Below are positions 43,752 through 53,280 of a DNA stretch of 64,000 nucleotides, piece after piece (the stretch's first letter is position 1; each line of letters begins with the position of its first letter). The translations under genes and the position numbers were made by a program. The DNA lies in assembly GCF_018324205.1 (NCBI RefSeq), contig NZ_AP023356.1, forward strand, positions 5,438,001 through 5,502,000, written 5' to 3'. The notes beneath the pieces were generated by a model. The model saw nothing but the letters and a program-made list of their open reading frames with translations, had not been told where the DNA came from and did no database searches. This DNA is from Actinoplanes ianthinogenes (lineage in GTDB: Bacteria; Actinomycetota; Actinomycetes; Mycobacteriales; Micromonosporaceae).

Positions 43752-45007
43752 GCACCTCAACCCTCGAGACCGCCGGCGGCGTCAAGGTCGTCAAGCCGAC
43801 GGTGGCCAGTCACATCCGGGACTACTGGGGCCGGGTACGCGGCGGTGACCTCGGCGCGCTGCCCGCCGTACTGGGCCTGATCATCCTGGTCCTGATCTTC
43901 GGCACCGCGCGGACCGACACGTTCTTCAGCGCCGGCAACTTCGCGAACCTGTTCAACCAGGCGGCCGGCGTCATCCTGATCGCGATGGGCCTGATCTTCG
44001 TCCTGCTGCTCGGCGAGATCGACCTGTCCGCCGGTTTCGCCGCCGGCGTGTGCGGCGCCGTGATGGCGATCCTGCTGACCGAGCACGGCGTCTCCGAGCC
44101 GCTCGCGCTGCTCGCCGCGCTGGGCACCGGCGTGGTCATCGGCCTGCTCCTCGGCTACCTGGTCGCCAAGGTCGGCATCCCGTCCTTCGTCGTCACCCTG
44201 GCCGCCTTCCTGGCCTTCCAGGGCGTGCTGCTGAACCTGCTGGGCGAGGGCAAGAACATCTCGATCCCGGACGGCTTCATCAAGTCGCTGAACAAGGACA
44301 GCCTGCCGGTCGCCTGGAGCTGGATCCTGGCCATCGGTGCGGTGGCGGTCTTCGCCCTGGTGCAGTTCCTGCGGCACCGCGGCCGGGCCAAGCGGCAGCT
44401 GGTCACCGAGCCGATCGGCATCATGGCGCTGCGCATCGCCGGTCTGGCCGCGCTGCTGCTGATCAGCACCGCCATCCTGACCCAGGAGCGGGCGATCAAC
44501 CCGGCCATCGCCTCCCTCAAGGGCGTGCCGATCGCGGCGCCGGTGATCGGCGGCTTCCTGGTGCTCTGGACGTTCGTGCTGGGCCGCACCACCTACGGCC
44601 GGCACGTCTACGCCGTCGGTGGCAACGCCGAGGCCGCCCGCCGCGCGGGTATCCCGGTCGACCTGATCCGCATCTCGGTCTTCGTGATCGGCTCGTTCAT
44701 GGCCGCGGTCGGCGGCATCATGCTGGTCAGCCGGGCCGGCTCGGTCGACCCGAACACCGGCGGCAGCACCACGCTGCTCTACGCGGTCGGCGCGGCGGTG
44801 ATCGGTGGCACCAGCCTCTTCGGCGGCAAGGGCAAGGTCATCCACGCGGTGATCGGTGGCGCGGTGATCGCGGTCATCGACAACGGCATGTTCCTGATGG
44901 ACGTCTCGTCCGGCAGCCGGTACATGGCCACCGGTGTCATCCTGCTGATCGCGGCGGGCGTGGACGCGCTGGCCCGGCGCCGGGCCGCCGCCACGGGCAA
45001 CCGGTAA
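43748..45007 (+). CDS. xylH: Sugar ABC transporter permease (XylH type)
   Basis: A 419-residue permease of the ribose/xylose class with about ten membrane spans (VLGLIILVLIFG, GVILIAMGLIFVLLLGEIDLSAG, VIGLLLGYLVAKVGIPSFVVTL, IRISVFVIGSFMAAVGGIML). The EIDLSAG segment and YAVGGNAEAARRAGI are family signatures. GTG 43748 overlaps the xylG stop. Two bases separate its stop from the ROK regulator. Confidence 0.93.
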   Translation: MSTSTLETAGGVKVVKPTVASHIRDYWGRVRGGDLGALPAVLGLIILVLIFGTARTDTFFSAGNFANLFNQAAGVILIAMGLIFVLLLGEIDLSAGFAAGVCGAVMAILLTEHGVSEPLALLAALGTGVVIGLLLGYLVAKVGIPSFVVTLAAFLAFQGVLLNLLGEGKNISIPDGFIKSLNKDSLPVAWSWILAIGAVAVFALVQFLRHRGRAKRQLVTEPIGIMALRIAGLAALLLISTAILTQERAINPAIASLKGVPIAAPVIGGFLVLWTFVLGRTTYGRHVYAVGGNAEAARRAGIPVDLIRISVFVIGSFMAAVGGIMLVSRAGSVDPNTGGSTTLLYAVGAAVIGGTSLFGGKGKVIHAVIGGAVIAVIDNGMFLMDVSSGSRYMATGVILLIAAGVDALARRRAAATGNR

Positions 45008-45009
45008 CG

Positions 45010-46188
45010 ATGCGCGCGGGCCCGAGCCAGGAAGAGGTTCGCCGGCACAATCTCGGGACACTGCTCAGGTACGTCCACGTACACGGCGCCACGTCCCGGG
45101 CGGAACTCACCAGCCGGCTCGGCCTCAACCGCAGCACCATCGGGGCCCTCACCGCCGAGCTGATCAGCGCAGGGCTGGTCAGCGAGGCGGTACCCAAGGA
45201 GACCGGCCGGGCCGGACGACCGTCGCTGGTCGTCCGGCCCGAGTCGGACCGGGTCTTCGCCTACGCCCTGAGCATCGAGGTGGACCGGCTGCGGGCCGCC
45301 CGGGTCGGGCTCGGCGGGCAGATCCTGGAGCAGTACGAGACCGACCGCCCGCCCGGCATGAGCGCCGACGAGGCGGTCGAGCCGCTCGCCCGGTTCGTCC
45401 GGGCGATGCACGACCAACTACCGGACGATGCCCGCTGCGTCGGCAGCGGTCTCGCGGTGGCCGGCATGGTGCGCCGCGAGGACGGCATGGTCCGGCTCGC
45501 CCCGACGATCGGCTGGGTCGAGGAGCCGGTGGGCGCGGCCCTGCGCGCCGAGCTGGGCGACCCGGGCGCGCTGAGCATCGGCAACCACGCCGACGTCTGC
45601 GCGCTTGCCGAGCACGCCCGGGGCGCGGCGCTGGGCAGCGACAACGTCATCTACCTGTACGGCGACGTCGGGGTCGGCGCCGGGATCGTGGCCGGAGGAC
45701 GCCGGGTGACCGGGCACGGCGGGTACGGCGGCGAGGTCGGCCACATGGTGGTCAACCCGTACGGCCGGCCGTGCGACTGCGGCTCCCGTGGCTGCTGGGA
45801 GACCGAGATCGGCGAGCACGCGCTGCTCCGTCTCTCCGGCCGGGCCGACAAGACCGGGCGGGACGCGGTGCTCGAGGTGGTCGACGCCGCCGTCCGCGGG
45901 GACAGCCAGGCGCAGCACGCGCTGCGGCACGTCGGCGACTGGATCGGCTTCGGCGTCGGCAACCTGGTCAACATCTTCAACCCGGAAGTCGTCATCTTCG
46001 GCGGCACGCTGCGCGACGTCTACCTGGTCGCGGCCGCGCAGATCCGCAGCCGGCTCAACTCGGTCGGGCTGCCGGCCTGCCGCGAGCACGTCCGGCTGCG
46101 CACCCCGGAACTCGGCGCGGACGCCGCGCTGATCGGCGCCGCCGAGCTCGCCTTCGAGCATCTGCTGGACGACCCGCTCGTCTCCTGA
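45010..46188 (+). CDS. ROK-family transcriptional regulator (XylR-like)
   Basis: A 392-residue protein. The N-terminal winged helix (residues 8-65) contains NLGTLLRYVHVHGATSRAELTSRLGLNRSTIGALTAELI. The ROK domain has GDVGVGAGIVAGGRRVTGHGGYGGEVGHM and the zinc motif CDCGSRGCWE, then FGVGNLVNIFNPEVVIFGG. It probably represses the operon and is released by the transported sugar. ATG 45010 directly follows the permease stop. Confidence 0.9.
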   Translation: MRAGPSQEEVRRHNLGTLLRYVHVHGATSRAELTSRLGLNRSTIGALTAELISAGLVSEAVPKETGRAGRPSLVVRPESDRVFAYALSIEVDRLRAARVGLGGQILEQYETDRPPGMSADEAVEPLARFVRAMHDQLPDDARCVGSGLAVAGMVRREDGMVRLAPTIGWVEEPVGAALRAELGDPGALSIGNHADVCALAEHARGAALGSDNVIYLYGDVGVGAGIVAGGRRVTGHGGYGGEVGHMVVNPYGRPCDCGSRGCWETEIGEHALLRLSGRADKTGRDAVLEVVDAAVRGDSQAQHALRHVGDWIGFGVGNLVNIFNPEVVIFGGTLRDVYLVAAAQIRSRLNSVGLPACREHVRLRTPELGADAALIGAAELAFEHLLDDPLVS

Positions 46189-46220
46189 TCCCGGCAGGCG
46201 CAGATCACCACGGAAGATCT

Positions 46221-47717
46221 ATGCTGCCGCGCATGTCCCCCCGCGATCCTGACGCACCGCTCGAGGTGGACGGTGTCCCCGTGCTACTGGCGCCGGTCAC
46301 CGGGCCGGCCCACGCGGGCCTGGTCTTCCGGGTCGGTCTGGTGGACGAGCCGCTGGCCCGCCGCGGGATCACCCACCTGCTGGAACATCTCGTGGCGCCG
46401 GGGACGGCGCGATCCGGGACCCATCGCGACAGCCGGACCGAGACCGAGCACGTCTACTTCCACGCGCAGGGCACGGACGAGGAGATCGCCGCGTTCCTGA
46501 CCGGGGTCTGCGACCGGCTGCGGGACCTGCCGGTCGATCGGATCGCGCCGGAGCGGGACGCGCTGCGCGCCGAGGCGGCCGGCCGGCGGGCCGACTGGAT
46601 GCCGATGTGGCGGCACGGTGCCCGGGACTTCGGCATGCCGAGCTATCCCGAGCTCGGCCTCGACGCGCTCACCGCCGAGCACCTGGGAGACTGGGCGGCC
46701 CGCTGGTTCACCCGGGAGAACGCCGCGCTCTGGGTCGGCGGTGAGGCGATTCCGGCGGGGCTCAAGCTCGATCTGCCCAGCGGTGAGCGACGTCCGGCCC
46801 CGGCGCCGTCCTCGACGCTGCCGTCGACGCCGGCCTATTTCGTCGCCGGCGAGACGGACCTGGGCTGGGACACCGTGGTGCCCCGTGGCCCGCGCGCGGC
46901 GGTCTTCGCGAACCTGCTGGAACGCCGGATGATCCGGGAGCTGCCGGCCGGGCCGGGCGACGCCGAGCGGATCCGGACCCGGTACGAGCCGCGCGCCGAC
47001 GGGACGGCCCGGATCGTCGCCACCATCGAACTGCGGCCGGACGACGCGGAGGCGGCCCTCGGCGCCCTGGTGCGTCTGCTGGACGAGCTGGCCGGCGGCC
47101 AGATCGACGAGGCGGAGGTCGCCGCGGTGACCGAGCTGACCGCCGACGGACTCCGGACCGCCCGGCAGCGCGGCGCCCGCCTGCCCGGACAGGCCTTCAA
47201 CCTGCTCACCGGACACCCGCTGCAGAGCCTCGGCGAGGCGGTGGCCGCGGTGCGCGAGGTGACCCGGGACGACGTGGCCGAGGTGGCGGCGCGGGCGTAC
47301 CGGAGCGGGCTGCTGATGACGCCGGCCGGCACCCGGACCGAGCTGCCCGGATACACCGCGGCGCCGGCGGCCTCGGCCGAGACGGTGCCGGGCCGCGTGC
47401 ATCACGGCCGGGGCAACCGGGCGCTGCGGCTCGTCGCCGGGCCCGACGGGGTGAGCGTGGACGACGGCGAGTCGATCGCGTCGGTCCGGTACGACGCCTG
47501 TGCCGCGCTGCTCGCCTGGCCGGACGGTGGACGTCAGCTGATCGGCGAGGACGCCGTCGTGGTGCGCGCCGAACCGGCGCTGTACCGGCGGGCCGGCCGG
47601 GTGACCGCGGAGATCGACGCCCGGGTGCCGGCCGACCGGCGGATCGACCTCGCCGCGCGGGAGCCCGCCGCGATCCCCCGACCGCCGCGCACCCGCTGGT
47701 TCCGTTCCGGCGCCTGA
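46221..47717 (+). CDS. M16 (insulinase/pitrilysin)-like protein
   Basis: A 498-residue protein with the inverted zinc motif HLLEH (H52, E55, H56) in RRGITHLLEHLVAPGTARS and a later ERDALRAE segment (E111, E118) that may supply the third ligand. The usual NAxT/DxTxY stretch between them is shortened. A second, non-catalytic lobe spans about 190-390, including EVTRDDVAEVAARAYRS. Residues 400-498 do not resemble the family. ATG 46221 follows GGAAG; ATG 46233 is possible. It could be an active peptidase or an inactive relative. It is not obviously linked to the sugar operon before it. Confidence 0.75.
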   Translation: MLPRMSPRDPDAPLEVDGVPVLLAPVTGPAHAGLVFRVGLVDEPLARRGITHLLEHLVAPGTARSGTHRDSRTETEHVYFHAQGTDEEIAAFLTGVCDRLRDLPVDRIAPERDALRAEAAGRRADWMPMWRHGARDFGMPSYPELGLDALTAEHLGDWAARWFTRENAALWVGGEAIPAGLKLDLPSGERRPAPAPSSTLPSTPAYFVAGETDLGWDTVVPRGPRAAVFANLLERRMIRELPAGPGDAERIRTRYEPRADGTARIVATIELRPDDAEAALGALVRLLDELAGGQIDEAEVAAVTELTADGLRTARQRGARLPGQAFNLLTGHPLQSLGEAVAAVREVTRDDVAEVAARAYRSGLLMTPAGTRTELPGYTAAPAASAETVPGRVHHGRGNRALRLVAGPDGVSVDDGESIASVRYDACAALLAWPDGGRQLIGEDAVVVRAEPALYRRAGRVTAEIDARVPADRRIDLAAREPAAIPRPPRTRWFRSGA

Positions 47718-47795
47718 CCCGGCGGAACCTTACGAGGTGCGGAAGCCTGCCGGCCGAGGTCGCCGGTCGCGCGGTGCGCGGCGCAGGATGGCGGG

Positions 47796-49355
47796 GTGAG
47801 AATCTGGATCCGGGACGGGCTGGCCGGGGTGGCGGCGGCCGCGGCGGCGCTCGGCGTCGCCGAGTTGCTCGCCGTCTTCGGCGGGCCGCGCTCCGCGCCG
47901 CTGGTGGCGGTCGGCGGGGTGGTGGTCGATCACGTGCCGGCCGCGGTCAAGGACGCCGGGATCGCCGTCTTCGGGGTGCACGACAAGACCGCGCTGCTGA
48001 CCGGGACGGCGATCCTTCTCGGCCTCTACGCGTTCGGTGTCGGGGTGCTGGCCCGGCGACGGTGGCCGCCGGCGGTGGCCGGGATCGCGCTGTTCGGGCT
48101 GATCGGGGCGGCTGCCGCGCTGACCCGCCCGGGCGCGGGGGCCGGTGCCGCGATCCCGGCGCTGTTCGGGGCGGCGCTGGCCGTGCCGGTGCTGCGACAC
48201 CTGATCAGGCTGACACCGGACGACAAGCCGGAGGGGACGCTCGGCGAGAAGCCGGGCGGAACGGCGTACCGGGAAGCAGACGGACCTGGCGAAGCGGAGA
48301 GCCGGCGGCGATTCCTCAAACAGGTGGGGATCGTGGCGGCGGTCGCCGCCGGCGGCGGCGCCGCCGGACGCTGGCTGACCTCGCGCGGCGCGGTGACCGA
48401 GGCCCGCGACGCGGTCACCCTGCCGGCCCCGGTCGAGCCGGCCCCGGTGGTCCCGGCCGCGGCGCAGGTCGGCGGCGCGGTGCCCTACGTGACGCCGAAC
48501 AAGGACTTCTACCGGATCGACACCGCCCTGATCACCCCGCAGGTCGACCCGTCGAGCTGGACGCTGCGGATCCACGGGATGGTCCGTAACCCGATCACCG
48601 TCACCTGGGCCGAGCTGCTGCGACGGCCGATGGTCGAGCGCTACGTGACGCTCGCCTGCGTCTCCAACGAGGTGGGCGGCGACCTGATCGGCAACGCGCT
48701 CTGGCTGGGCACGCCGATCAAGGCGCTGCTCGACGAGGCCGATCCGCTGCCCGGGGCGGACCAGGCGGTGCAGCGGTCCCGCGACGGCTGGACCTGCGGC
48801 ACGCCGACCGCGGTGCTGCGGGACGGGCGGGACGCGCTGCTGGCGGTGGGGATGAACGGCGAGCCGCTCCCGGTCGACCACGGGTTCCCGGTCCGGATGG
48901 TCGTTCCCGGTCTCTACGGCTACGTCTCGGCCTGCAAGTGGATCACCGAGATCGAGCTGACCCGATTCGCCGACTTCGATGCCTACTGGGTGCCGCGCGG
49001 CTGGGCGGCGCAGGCCCCGATCAAGACCCAGTCGCGGATCGACACGCCCCGCGACGGCGCCGCCCGCCAGGCCGGGCCGGTCGTGGTGGCCGGTGTGGCC
49101 TGGGCGCAGCACCGCGGGATCGCCAAGGTCGAGGTGCAGGTCGACGACGGTCCGTGGGAGGTGGCCACGCTGGCTCCGGCGGTCTCCGACGACACCTGGC
49201 GGCAGTGGACGCACACCTGGCAGGCCGCGCCCGGCAAGCACGTGCTGCGGGTGCGCGCGACCGATCTCGACGGCTACACCCAGACCTCTGACCTGGCCGA
49301 TCCGGCCCCGGACGGGGCGACCGGATGGCATCAGGTGGCCGTCGCCGTCGGCTAG
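47796..49355 (+). CDS. Membrane-bound molybdopterin-dependent oxidoreductase (sulfite oxidase family)
   Basis: A 519-residue protein. Four membrane spans lie in residues 5-145. An internal twin-arginine-like stretch SRRRFLKQVGIVAAVAAGGG follows near 168. The molybdopterin domain has the molybdenum-ligand cysteine C288 in YVTLACVSNEVGG and HGFPVRMVVPGLYGYVSACKWI. The C-terminal domain is Mo-co dimerisation-like (VAGVAWAQHRGIAKVEVQVDDG). Electron partners and substrate are unknown. It may serve methionine-sulfoxide or sulfite chemistry at the membrane, which is inference. Confidence 0.9.
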   Translation: MRIWIRDGLAGVAAAAAALGVAELLAVFGGPRSAPLVAVGGVVVDHVPAAVKDAGIAVFGVHDKTALLTGTAILLGLYAFGVGVLARRRWPPAVAGIALFGLIGAAAALTRPGAGAGAAIPALFGAALAVPVLRHLIRLTPDDKPEGTLGEKPGGTAYREADGPGEAESRRRFLKQVGIVAAVAAGGGAAGRWLTSRGAVTEARDAVTLPAPVEPAPVVPAAAQVGGAVPYVTPNKDFYRIDTALITPQVDPSSWTLRIHGMVRNPITVTWAELLRRPMVERYVTLACVSNEVGGDLIGNALWLGTPIKALLDEADPLPGADQAVQRSRDGWTCGTPTAVLRDGRDALLAVGMNGEPLPVDHGFPVRMVVPGLYGYVSACKWITEIELTRFADFDAYWVPRGWAAQAPIKTQSRIDTPRDGAARQAGPVVVAGVAWAQHRGIAKVEVQVDDGPWEVATLAPAVSDDTWRQWTHTWQAAPGKHVLRVRATDLDGYTQTSDLADPAPDGATGWHQVAVAVG

Positions 49356-49450
49356 TCGAAAGCCGCACTTTCGGTCCGACTCGAAAACGCAAGTCGCTCA
49401 TACGGTGGGTTGCATGTCCACCGATGCGGTTGAAGAACCGTTGAACCACT

Positions 49451-49480
49451 CGACACGGCCCCCCGGGGAGGACCGTGTCG
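49451..49480. terminator. Hairpin between the oxidoreductase and whiB genes
   Basis: CGACACGG (49451-49458) pairs with CCGTGTCG (49473-49480), with further partial pairing inside. It lies between two convergent genes and can serve both. Confidence 0.55.
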
Positions 49481-49514
49481 CCAGTCGTGTGGTGATGCCG
49501 CGCGCCGGGCGCCC

Positions 49515-49901
49515 TCAGGCCGCCGGTGCCTGCCGCTGTGCGGGCACTGCCGATTTGTGGGGCCGGCCGAGGCGCGCCTCGAGCCGGACCAGGTCGACCC
49601 GTCCGTGACGATCGGCCAGATCCTCCCAGCCGACCGCGAGCAGCCGCAGCCGCTCCGATTCGCTGAACCCTCCCCACACCCCGTACGGCTCGCGCACCGC
49701 GAGGGCGTGGGCGGCGCACTCGGCCCGCACCGGGCACGCGCCGCACATGGTCTTGGCCTTGGCCTCGCGGCGATTGCGGGACGAACCGCGCTCGCCGTCC
49801 GGGTGGAAGAACTGCGCACTGTCCCGGCCCCGGCAGAGTCCGAGCCGCTGCCAGTCCCACAGGTCGGCAATGGGGCCGGGCAACCTGCGAACGTTCGACA
49901 T
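49515..49901 (-). CDS. whiD: WhiB-family iron-sulfur regulator (WhiB3/WhiD type)
   Basis: A 128-residue WhiB protein. Cluster cysteines are C23, C53, C56 and C62 (C-x29-C-x2-C-x5-C). The segments RLPGPIADLWDWQRLGLCRG, FFHPDGERG and EPYGVWGGFSESER match the WhiB3 (mycobacteria)/WhiD (Streptomyces) subgroup. ATG 49901 follows GAGGAGGGTG. These proteins bind sigma A region 4 and control development or redox responses. It is divergent from the bldM-like gene, as the pair is adjacent in Streptomyces. Confidence 0.93.
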   Translation of the reverse strand: MSNVRRLPGPIADLWDWQRLGLCRGRDSAQFFHPDGERGSSRNRREAKAKTMCGACPVRAECAAHALAVREPYGVWGGFSESERLRLLAVGWEDLADRHGRVDLVRLEARLGRPHKSAVPAQRQAPAA

Positions 49902-50133
49902 CAACACCCTCCTCACCGCGCGGCACCGCGGAGTGGTCGACATGGGGGCCTGGCGACAGGCCTCACGCGGGTGTACCCCGGCGACAGCCGGCTCACACGC
50001 ACCATGTCGATGTCTCTGCCGACGGTGTGGCAAAGAGGTGGCAAGTCATACCTTTCTTTCCCGTTTTTTCCATCTAAAGCGCGTAATGCTGCGGCCCTCG
50101 CGTGATCTCCTCTGAGAGAGAAGGAGGATCACT

Positions 50134-50979
50134 GTGCGTACCGTCCTCGTGTGCGTCCGAACCCCGCTGGCGGCCCAGACCGTCGCGTCCACCGCGGCCC
50201 GGCTCGGCATGACCGGCGTCGTCCGGACCGCGGTCAGCGAGACCGAGGCCATGATCCGACTGGCGGAACGGCCGGCCGAAGTGGTCCTTGCCGACACCGC
50301 CGTTACCCGACCCGACAGCGTCGGCTTCACCCGGCGCGTGCTCGCCCGTGCCCCCCAGGCGCAAGTGGTGCTCTTCGGGGCTGAAGATCCCCGGGTGGCG
50401 GCGGCGGCCGTCGCCGCCGGCGCCCGCGGCGTGATCCGGGGCGTCGAGCACGACCTGGTCAGCGTCGTCGCCAAGGCGCTGCTCCTGCTGCTGTTGCCGG
50501 TGCGCCCGCAGGGCATGCCGATCAACGGCAACGCGCAGCCGGCCGGGGTGGCCGGCGGCATGCGCAACAACAACTCGCCCGCCGCCCGCGGGCAGTACCG
50601 CGACGGGATGGGCATGGGCGCCCCGAACGCCGCGGCGGTGCCGGCCATGCTGCCGAACTCGCCGATGGTGCCGGCGCAGCGCGGCGACGCACCGATCGAC
50701 CCGGCCACCGGGCGGCCGATGGTGGCCTGGCCGGGCAACGAGGCCGGGGTCGGGATGACCGACGCGCAGCCCGCCGGCCGGCGGCTCACGCTCACCGAGC
50801 GCGAGTTGCAGGTGCTCCGCGGCATGGCGGACGGCAAGAGCAACGCCGAGATCGGGCGTGAATTGTTCGTCTCCGAGGACACCGTCAAAACACACGCCCG
50901 CCGCTTGTTCCGCAAATTGGGCGCCCGGGACCGCGCCCACGCGGTCGCCGCGGGTTTCCGTGCCGGATTGGTCGCTTAA
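50134..50979 (+). CDS. bldM: BldM-like orphan response regulator with degenerate receiver
   Basis: A 281-residue protein. The C-terminal LuxR-type helix-turn-helix (about 216-275: LTERELQVLRGMADGKSNAEIG, then LFVSEDTVKTHARRLFRKLG and DRAHAVAAGF) is close to BldM of Streptomyces. In the receiver-like domain D54 remains (VVLADTAV), but the acidic pair is replaced (LVCVRT where BldM has DD) and the usual lysine is missing (ARGVIRGVE). A linker of about 75 residues is rich in Gly, Pro, Asn and Met. It probably works without phosphorylation, with WhiI/BldM-type dimerisation. GTG 50134 follows GAAGGAGG. Confidence 0.85.
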   Translation: MRTVLVCVRTPLAAQTVASTAARLGMTGVVRTAVSETEAMIRLAERPAEVVLADTAVTRPDSVGFTRRVLARAPQAQVVLFGAEDPRVAAAAVAAGARGVIRGVEHDLVSVVAKALLLLLLPVRPQGMPINGNAQPAGVAGGMRNNNSPAARGQYRDGMGMGAPNAAAVPAMLPNSPMVPAQRGDAPIDPATGRPMVAWPGNEAGVGMTDAQPAGRRLTLTERELQVLRGMADGKSNAEIGRELFVSEDTVKTHARRLFRKLGARDRAHAVAAGFRAGLVA

Positions 50980-51137
50980 GCCGGAAATGCGGGGGCAGCC
51001 TTCTGCCCCCGCATCCATCCGACGACAGGCACATTCAGATTCAAGACCGGTTTTCGGTACGGCCTGAGCACGCTGCCCTCCGAGCGCGTCGGGGGTTGAT
51101 CTGACACGTCGCAACCACCCGCGGACGTCGCCCTTGC

Positions 51138-51177
51138 GGGCTTCGCGTTCTGGGCGCGCCAGCGCCCTGCGAAGCCC
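51138..51177. terminator. Compound hairpin downstream of bldM
   Basis: GGGCTTCGC (51138-51146) pairs with GCGAAGCCC (51169-51177) around an inner GGGCGC/GCGCCC stem (51152-51157, 51162-51167). The gap 50980-51258 otherwise holds no gene. Confidence 0.6.
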
Positions 51178-51224
51178 GGAAGGGTCCCCGCGGGAGCGGC
51201 GATCAGTTATCAGCGCGGACCGTG

Positions 51225-51250
51225 GCAATGAAGAACTTGATCTTCATTGC
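51225..51250. terminator. AT-rich perfect hairpin before the DUF5319 gene end
   Basis: GCAATGAAGA (51225-51234) pairs perfectly with TCTTCATTGC (51241-51250), loop ACTTGA. It is notably AT-rich for this genome and lies 8 bases from the minus-strand stop. Confidence 0.7.
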
Positions 51251-51258
51251 TGTTGCGA

Positions 51259-51663
51259 TCAATCCGAATCGTCGCTGCCCTCGGTCAGGGTGTCGTGGAC
51301 GCCGTCGGCGTAGCCGCGGGCATATTCCCAGGTGACGTAGTGATCCGGGTCCGGGTCGTAGGCCGGCTCGTGGACGCGGGGGCGACCGCTGCTCAACAGG
51401 TGGCGCAGGTTGCCCCGGAGCAGGTCCCAGTCGAAGTAGTGCGGCTCGTGGCAGTCCTCACACTCGATGACCAGCCCACGGATGCCGGTCGGGCTCAGCA
51501 GGGCCTGATAGATCTCCAGGTCGGAGAGATCCTCCAGGACGTCCTGCCGCTCGTCCTCGGACAGCGGTTCGGTCTCGGCGTCCTCGTTGAGGTCGTCGAG
51601 TTCCGCGGCCGGGTCGGCGGGGTCGCCGTTGAACGGGTCGATCGGCTCTTCTTGCACCCCCAT
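51259..51663 (-). CDS. DUF5319 protein
   Basis: A 134-residue acidic protein of the conserved actinobacterial family next to guaB (Rv3412-type position). The N-terminal half is Asp/Glu-rich. The core is QALLSPTGIRGLVIECEDCHEPHYFDWDLLRGNL, with a CxxC pair that could bind metal, and HYVTWEYARGYADG follows. ATG 51663 follows AGAGGTGAG. It is divergent from guaB. Function is unknown. Confidence 0.85.
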   Translation of the reverse strand: MGVQEEPIDPFNGDPADPAAELDDLNEDAETEPLSEDERQDVLEDLSDLEIYQALLSPTGIRGLVIECEDCHEPHYFDWDLLRGNLRHLLSSGRPRVHEPAYDPDPDHYVTWEYARGYADGVHDTLTEGSDDSD

Positions 51664-51773
51664 ACCGTACTCACCTCTTCCGTGTGTGTGCTGGCCCGCA
51701 CGTTCTGTCCGCCGCCCGGGTGCCCCGTCCGGGATGGGTAGGATGATGAACTCCGCCTCTTCTCTAGGGATGA

Positions 51774-53264
<1,491 letters not shown>

Positions 53265-53280
53265 AGAGCCTGGAAACCCG

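Noticed and set aside
49414-49608. A possible small protein starting MSTDAVEEPLNHSTRPPG between the oxidoreductase and whiB genes
   Set aside because: It runs through a terminator-like hairpin and into the antisense of the whiB gene, and has no clear ribosome site. Not enough support to call.
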